Below are positions 60,129-64,000 of a DNA stretch of 64,000 nucleotides, in pieces. Made by a program: the position numbers and the translations under genes. The notes beneath the pieces were generated by a model. That model did not search any database and had not been told where the DNA came from. It saw only the letters and a list, made by a program, of their open reading frames with translations. The number at the start of each line of letters is the position of its first letter. Position 1 is the first letter of the stretch. The DNA lies in NCBI RefSeq assembly GCF_001956045.1, contig NZ_MRTH01000003.1:1-64000 (forward strand), written 5' to 3'. Source of the stretch: Paenibacillus sp. FSL H7-0331 (GTDB taxonomy: Bacteria; Bacillota; Bacilli; Paenibacillales; NBRC-103111).

Positions 60129-61283
60129 ATGAGAGCCGTACATTTTGGTGCAGGCAATATTGGCAGGGGATTTATCGGACTGCTGCTTTCCCGTTCAGGT
60201 TATACGATCTGTTTTGTGGATGTGAATGATAAGGTAGTATCACTGCTTCGTCAAAGAGGGAGCTATACGGTTTCCTTGGCAACCGAGTCTCACGATAGCG
60301 TGGAGGTCAATGGAGTATCAGCAATTAACGGTAATGAGGTTGCACAGGTTATCCAGCAAATCGCCAGCGCCGATCTGATAACTACAGCGGTAGGGGTGAA
60401 TTTGCTTGGATCGATTGCCGATGTCATTGCGCGAGGCATAGAACACAGGATTAAGAACAGCTTGTCCGGTCCACTTCAGGTCATAGCCTGTGAGAATGCA
60501 ATCCATGCAAGCTCTTTATTGAAGAAGCAGGTGTATGAACGGTTAAGCCGTGAAGCATGCAGCAAGGCGGATGAAGCTGTATTTTTTACTAATACGGCTG
60601 TGGATCGGATCGTGCCCATTCAAAGCCATGATGATCCGTTGGAGGTAACCGTCGAACCCTTTTATGAGTGGCTGATCGATCGTAGAGGCATGCCGCCGGG
60701 AGCAGTCCAGATACAGGGGGCGGGTTATGTTGATCAGTTGGAGAGCTACATCGAGCGCAAGCTTTTTACCGTCAATACCGGACATTGCTGTGCCGCTTAC
60801 TTGGGCTATCTGAACGGTTATGCAACGATCCATGAAACGATGGCTGATCCGGCTATTTCTATTCAGGTCAGGCAGGTACTGGAGGAAACGGGCTCCTTGC
60901 TTGTTAAGAAGCATGGTCTGAATCTGCAAGAGCATACACAATATATCCAAAAAATTATGAGCCGTTTTGGCAATGCTTATTTATCTGATGGGGTTGTCCG
61001 TGTGGGTCGCTCACCGATCCGTAAGCTTTCTCCGAATGACCGATTGGTTCGTCCTGCTCTTCAAGCCTTTCATTTAGGAATAGAGCCTTATCATTTATCA
61101 AGGGTAATAGCGACGGCACTGCTGTTTGATTACAGTTCAGACGAGGAAGCTGTACAAATTCAAGCGAAAATCAAGGCTGTGGGGATTCATCAAGCTGCTG
61201 CTCATTTTACTGGAATACCGATTGGACATCCTGTTCACGACCTGATTATTCATCACTATGAGACATTGACACAGCCGATATAA
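60129..61283 (+). CDS. mtlD: Mannitol-1-phosphate 5-dehydrogenase family protein
   Basis: A 384-residue NAD-dependent polyol dehydrogenase that interconverts mannitol 1-phosphate and fructose 6-phosphate. The Rossmann loop is HFGAGNIGRGFIG at the N-terminus, and the family block KLFTVNTGHCCAAYLGYL lies near residue 213. The N-terminus RAVHFGAGNIGRG is the MtlD form. AGAGGAG precedes ATG 60129; a GTG lies six bases upstream. No mannitol PTS gene is nearby; instead a SorC-type regulator and a phosphodiesterase follow. The true substrate may be another polyol phosphate. Confidence 0.85.
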   Translation: MRAVHFGAGNIGRGFIGLLLSRSGYTICFVDVNDKVVSLLRQRGSYTVSLATESHDSVEVNGVSAINGNEVAQVIQQIASADLITTAVGVNLLGSIADVIARGIEHRIKNSLSGPLQVIACENAIHASSLLKKQVYERLSREACSKADEAVFFTNTAVDRIVPIQSHDDPLEVTVEPFYEWLIDRRGMPPGAVQIQGAGYVDQLESYIERKLFTVNTGHCCAAYLGYLNGYATIHETMADPAISIQVRQVLEETGSLLVKKHGLNLQEHTQYIQKIMSRFGNAYLSDGVVRVGRSPIRKLSPNDRLVRPALQAFHLGIEPYHLSRVIATALLFDYSSDEEAVQIQAKIKAVGIHQAAAHFTGIPIGHPVHDLIIHHYETLTQPI

Positions 61284-61513
61284 AATGCGAAATCATATAC
61301 CTTCTATGTGGTTAACACAATGTTGTAATCGTTGTGCTGACATGATAAAATGATCGTATATTTGAGCATTTGTGCAATCGTGGACGTATGATTAGGTTGA
61401 TTTGAAGATCAAGGATATTCGAAAGGCATTCTGGGAATGGGAGGCGGTGCAATCGGACAATAATTATCCTATAGTTGGATATTTTGTTGAAGGATTGGGC
61501 CAATTTGAATCAT

Positions 61514-62470
61514 ATGAGCGGAAATAGTAAAAATGAGCATTTGTCTAAAGAGAGCTTTCTGGAGAGGGTAGCACGGATGTACTACGTCCTTGGCATGAGC
61601 CAGCAGGAAATCTCTGTGCAGCTTAATATCGGAAGATCTTCAGTTTCCAGATTTTTAAATGAGGCGAGGGAAAGAGGAATCGTACAAATCCAAATTCGTT
61701 CCGACCTGGACAGCTGTCGGCATGAGCCCTTGGAACGCAAACTTACCAAGCTGTATGGCTTGAAGGACTGCGTAGTATTTCGGGGTGATCAAAGCGCGAA
61801 TCCTTTTGAGGCAATGGCGACTCAATATCTGGATTCGGTACTGCCCTCACACGGGGCCATTGGGCTTGGGTGGGGGAAGACGCTGAACGCAATCGGCACC
61901 CAGCTGCATCTGTGCGATTCGCGTCCGGGACTGAAGGTTTATCAGCTGATAGGCGGTTTTGGCGCCAAGGAAGATCAGATTCCTGCCTCCTCGATCATTC
62001 AGATGTGGGCTCAAGCGCTTCGGGGCAAGGCTCATTTGTTTCCAGCACCTGCGATTGCCGGTAGCGCTGAAAGCAAGGAAAGCTTTATGCAGGATCCGAG
62101 CATACAGGAGATCATGTTGGAAATCCGCAAAATGGAAACGATTGTGTTCAGTATTGGCCACGCTGGTGAAGATTCCACCTTATTGGCGTTAAATCTGGTA
62201 TCCGGTTTAACCTATGAGGAGTTAAGTGGAGCCTCTGTAGGAGAGATTCTGTTTCATTGCTATGACAAGCAGGGCAAGTTCTCCCTTCCACGCATCAGCG
62301 AAAGGGTCGTAGGCACGTCGACGGAAGATTTGATGAATATTGAGTTGCGTATTTGTGTGGCGCAAGGCGCGCACAAGGTGCAAGCTATAAGTGGTGCTTT
62401 GCAAGGAAAGCTGCTGAATGTGCTGATTACAACGGAAGAAACGGCATTGCAGGTACTTGAGCTCAAATAA
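61514..62470 (+). CDS. SorC/DeoR-type sugar-binding transcriptional regulator
   Basis: A regulator of about 318 residues. The N-terminal HTH (MYYVLGMSQQEISVQLNIGR, SSVSRFLNEARERGIV) is followed by a sugar-phosphate-binding domain with GAIGLGWGKTLNAIG and VYQLIGGFGA. SorC members respond to a phosphorylated sugar. The frame is open from a TTG at 61475, but neither candidate start has a good ribosome-binding site; ATG 61514 gives a standard N-terminus. Its place between mtlD and the phosphodiesterase suggests it controls both. Confidence 0.85.
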   Translation: MSGNSKNEHLSKESFLERVARMYYVLGMSQQEISVQLNIGRSSVSRFLNEARERGIVQIQIRSDLDSCRHEPLERKLTKLYGLKDCVVFRGDQSANPFEAMATQYLDSVLPSHGAIGLGWGKTLNAIGTQLHLCDSRPGLKVYQLIGGFGAKEDQIPASSIIQMWAQALRGKAHLFPAPAIAGSAESKESFMQDPSIQEIMLEIRKMETIVFSIGHAGEDSTLLALNLVSGLTYEELSGASVGEILFHCYDKQGKFSLPRISERVVGTSTEDLMNIELRICVAQGAHKVQAISGALQGKLLNVLITTEETALQVLELK

Positions 62471-62503
62471 ATCCAATAAATTGATGTTTAAGGAGATATT
62501 ATT

Positions 62504-63232
62504 GTGAAAATTAAAGGTGTTGCTCACCGGGGTTATCCGGTCAAGTATCCGGAAAATACACTATCCTCCTTTCAAGCTGCAGTTGATTTGTCTTTTACGC
62601 ATCTGGAGCTTGACGTTCATTTAAGTAAAGACGGTATTCCAGTCCTTATGCATGATTATTCGATTGAGCGGATGACGGATGGTAAAGGCTTCATCCGTGA
62701 TTACACTCTGGATGAACTCAAATATTTCCGCGTTAAGGAAGTAGAAACGATCCCGACCCTGGAGGAAGCATTGAACCTGCTTAAGGGCCAAATATCGATT
62801 CTGGTTGAGCTGAAGCAATCTGGCGACCTATATCCGGGTCTGGAGGAAAAGACGCTGGAGGTTATACGCAAAACGGACACATTGGACCAGTGCAGAATCA
62901 TTGGTTTCGATCACTTTTCCATCGCCAAGACGAGACAACTGAATAAAGATATAAGACTGGGTCTGTGCAGCAGCGGAAGTATGCCTTACGTGTTTCCGTT
63001 TATGGAAGAAATCGATTGTGACTTTTTGGGTGTGCAGCTTCGCTTCATGACACCGCAATATGCAGCCATGATGCAGGAGCGGGGCATCATTTCCGGGCCT
63101 TGGCCCGTAGATACATTAGCCGATATGGAGCTTATCGCCGCCAAATATCCAACGGATCTGATCACGACGAATGAGCTGGAGCGTTGGGCCGAATTTTATC
63201 GCAACCATCCCAAGCTGCATGTAGGTGTATAG
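62504..63232 (+). CDS. Glycerophosphodiester phosphodiesterase (GDPD, UgpQ-like)
   Basis: A 242-residue cytoplasmic GDPD enzyme, which splits glycerophosphodiesters into glycerol 3-phosphate and an alcohol. Catalytic elements are H8-R9 (AHRG), E35-L-D37 and H50 (LMHD), with YPENTLSSFQAA between them. No signal peptide is visible. The GTG start follows AAGGAGAT. A terminator shared with the convergent gene follows. Confidence 0.9.
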   Translation: MKIKGVAHRGYPVKYPENTLSSFQAAVDLSFTHLELDVHLSKDGIPVLMHDYSIERMTDGKGFIRDYTLDELKYFRVKEVETIPTLEEALNLLKGQISILVELKQSGDLYPGLEEKTLEVIRKTDTLDQCRIIGFDHFSIAKTRQLNKDIRLGLCSSGSMPYVFPFMEEIDCDFLGVQLRFMTPQYAAMMQERGIISGPWPVDTLADMELIAAKYPTDLITTNELERWAEFYRNHPKLHVGV

Positions 63233-63264
63233 CACTTTCTTCTACTTTATGTTCATATAATAGA

Positions 63265-63305
63265 AAAAACGGAACAACAAGCTTTTGCTTGCGGTTCCGT
63301 TTTTA
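63265..63305. terminator. Terminator between convergent genes
   Basis: AAACGGAAC pairs with GGTTCCGTTT, and an inner CAAGC/GCTTG pair gives a long stem. T-run downstream and A-run upstream; probably bidirectional. Confidence 0.85.
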
Positions 63306-63324
63306 TTTGTAAGTCAGGTATGAA

Positions 63325-64000
63325 TCAGGTTCCTGTTACAAGAACATCTTTGTAAAAGATGTTGGCGTGCTTTTTTGTATCCGTCGACGATCGATACGAA
63401 CCAAATCCGAAGCATAACCGAACGGTTGTGCCGACAACCTGGATGGACATGCCCTCCGGTTCTCTGAATAGCAAGGAGCTTCCTGCATTCGTCAATTGTC
63501 GATCCACCTGTAAACCTGTATTTAAGTTCACTGTCGTAATATAGGTGTTACCGGTAGGGTTCGTGGCTGTATCGTAGGCAGTTCCATCCAGTAAATAAAG
63601 ATAACTTCCATAAGAGGCAAACCCCTGAAAAGTGCCTAATCCTGTCGGTTGATCCACGGTTGCGAGCGGTGTAAAGGTACCTCCTTTAAGCTGGGCCAGA
63701 TTAAACGTACTATAATGGAATGCACGGCTTCCCACAACACCTGTTCGGTAGCGCATCGTCAGCAGACCGTTCGTCATATCGATATTGACAGTTGTCCGGT
63801 CTGCTCCCACTATCGGGGCGTACTTGGTAATGGATGAGTCCGTATTGACCAGAACCTGATTATTCACAAAAGGGAATCTGGCTAATTGAGTGCCATAACC
63901 ATTTCCATCTGATCCATCGTTAACAGCATCCACCTCCGTCCACAAATAGGCGGTTGTACCGACAGGCTCCACACCAATGGAAACCCCGTGTCCAAAACCT
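63325..64000 (-). CDS. TagC-like/phage-baseplate-like beta-propeller protein, partial (3' part)
   Basis: The frame is open to the window edge, so the N-terminus lies outside; about 225 residues are visible. Tell-tale blocks are GFGHGVSIGVEPVG, AYLWTEVDA, GTFQGFASYGSYLYLLDG, NTYITTVNLNTG and FREPEGMSIQV. These resemble the beta-propeller domain of proteins annotated as teichoic-acid biosynthesis protein C or phage baseplate protein in actinomycetes and Firmicutes. No other phage genes are present, so a cell-surface or secreted role is more likely than a prophage. Confidence 0.7.
   Translation of the reverse strand, partial: GFGHGVSIGVEPVGTTAYLWTEVDAVNDGSDGNGYGTQLARFPFVNNQVLVNTDSSITKYAPIVGADRTTVNIDMTNGLLTMRYRTGVVGSRAFHYSTFNLAQLKGGTFTPLATVDQPTGLGTFQGFASYGSYLYLLDGTAYDTATNPTGNTYITTVNLNTGLQVDRQLTNAGSSLLFREPEGMSIQVVGTTVRLCFGFGSYRSSTDTKKHANIFYKDVLVTGT

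Noticed and set aside
63325..64000. Prophage remnant suggested by the phage-baseplate-like propeller
   Set aside because: No other phage gene is visible, and this domain is common in secreted or teichoic-acid-related proteins.

Overview
The window looks like chromosome of a spore-forming, low-to-mid GC Gram-positive bacterium of the Paenibacillus type. This is inferred from gene content: a gerB/gerA/gerC germinant-receptor operon, many AraC regulators, YesM/YesN-type two-component pairs, several CUT1 sugar ABC importers whose substrate-binding lipoproteins have clear lipoboxes, strong AGGAGG-like ribosome-binding sites and frequent TTG/GTG starts. No rRNA, tRNA, CRISPR array or prophage was seen.

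Layout. (1) 0.2-4 kb: an AraC regulator, then a TIM-barrel sugar isomerase/epimerase, a Gfo/Idh/MocA oxidoreductase and a cytoplasmic LamG-fold protein, ending in a terminator. (2) 4-14.8 kb: two copies of a module in which an AraC gene accompanies an amidohydrolase whose stop overlaps the start of a small Rieske 2Fe-2S protein (ATGA overlap both times). The second copy continues into an LplB/YtcP/lipoprotein importer. Between the copies lies a complete 1650-bp IS1595-type insertion sequence with 32-bp terminal repeats and an 8-bp target duplication. It sits in the T-tract of the first module's terminator and carries a small membrane-protein gene; its transposase is frameshifted. A tandem and palindromic element follows it. 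(3) 14.8-18.6 kb: the germinant-receptor operon in the order B-A-C. (4) 18.8-29.9 kb: an RpiR regulator and a long operon in which a peptide/opine-type ABC importer brackets four catabolic genes (glutamate-cyclase-like, DgaE-like lyase, DgaF-like aldolase, FGGY kinase). These look like a route for an amino-sugar acid. (5) 29.9-37 kb: a YesM/YesN pair divergent from a CUT1 importer. (6) 37-46.4 kb: a secreted three-repeat protein, a truncated membrane sensor with a cre site, and a second importer with its own YesN/YesM pair. A palindromic MITE-like element lies between its two permease genes. (7) 46.5-52 kb: a small Sm-like membrane protein, a BlaR1-like protease with a BlaI repressor and two operators, a sensor kinase and an NmrA-like protein. 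(8) 52.2-57.1 kb: a secreted PL6-type polysaccharide lyase split by an in-frame TAA, and an AraC regulator. (9) 57.1-64 kb: a zinc-ribbon protein, a truncated sulfurtransferase, a NanA/DapA-family aldolase, a VOC protein, a mannitol-1-phosphate dehydrogenase with a SorC regulator and a GDPD phosphodiesterase, and the 3' part of a TagC-like beta-propeller gene that runs off the window.

Together the genes describe a plant-polymer or glycoside scavenger: secreted lyases, several regulated importers and small intracellular catabolic modules. The least familiar parts are the duplicated amidohydrolase-Rieske module, the importer-embedded amino-sugar-acid operon and the palindromic elements. No similarity search was run. 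Family names come from motifs read by eye, and substrates are inferences.
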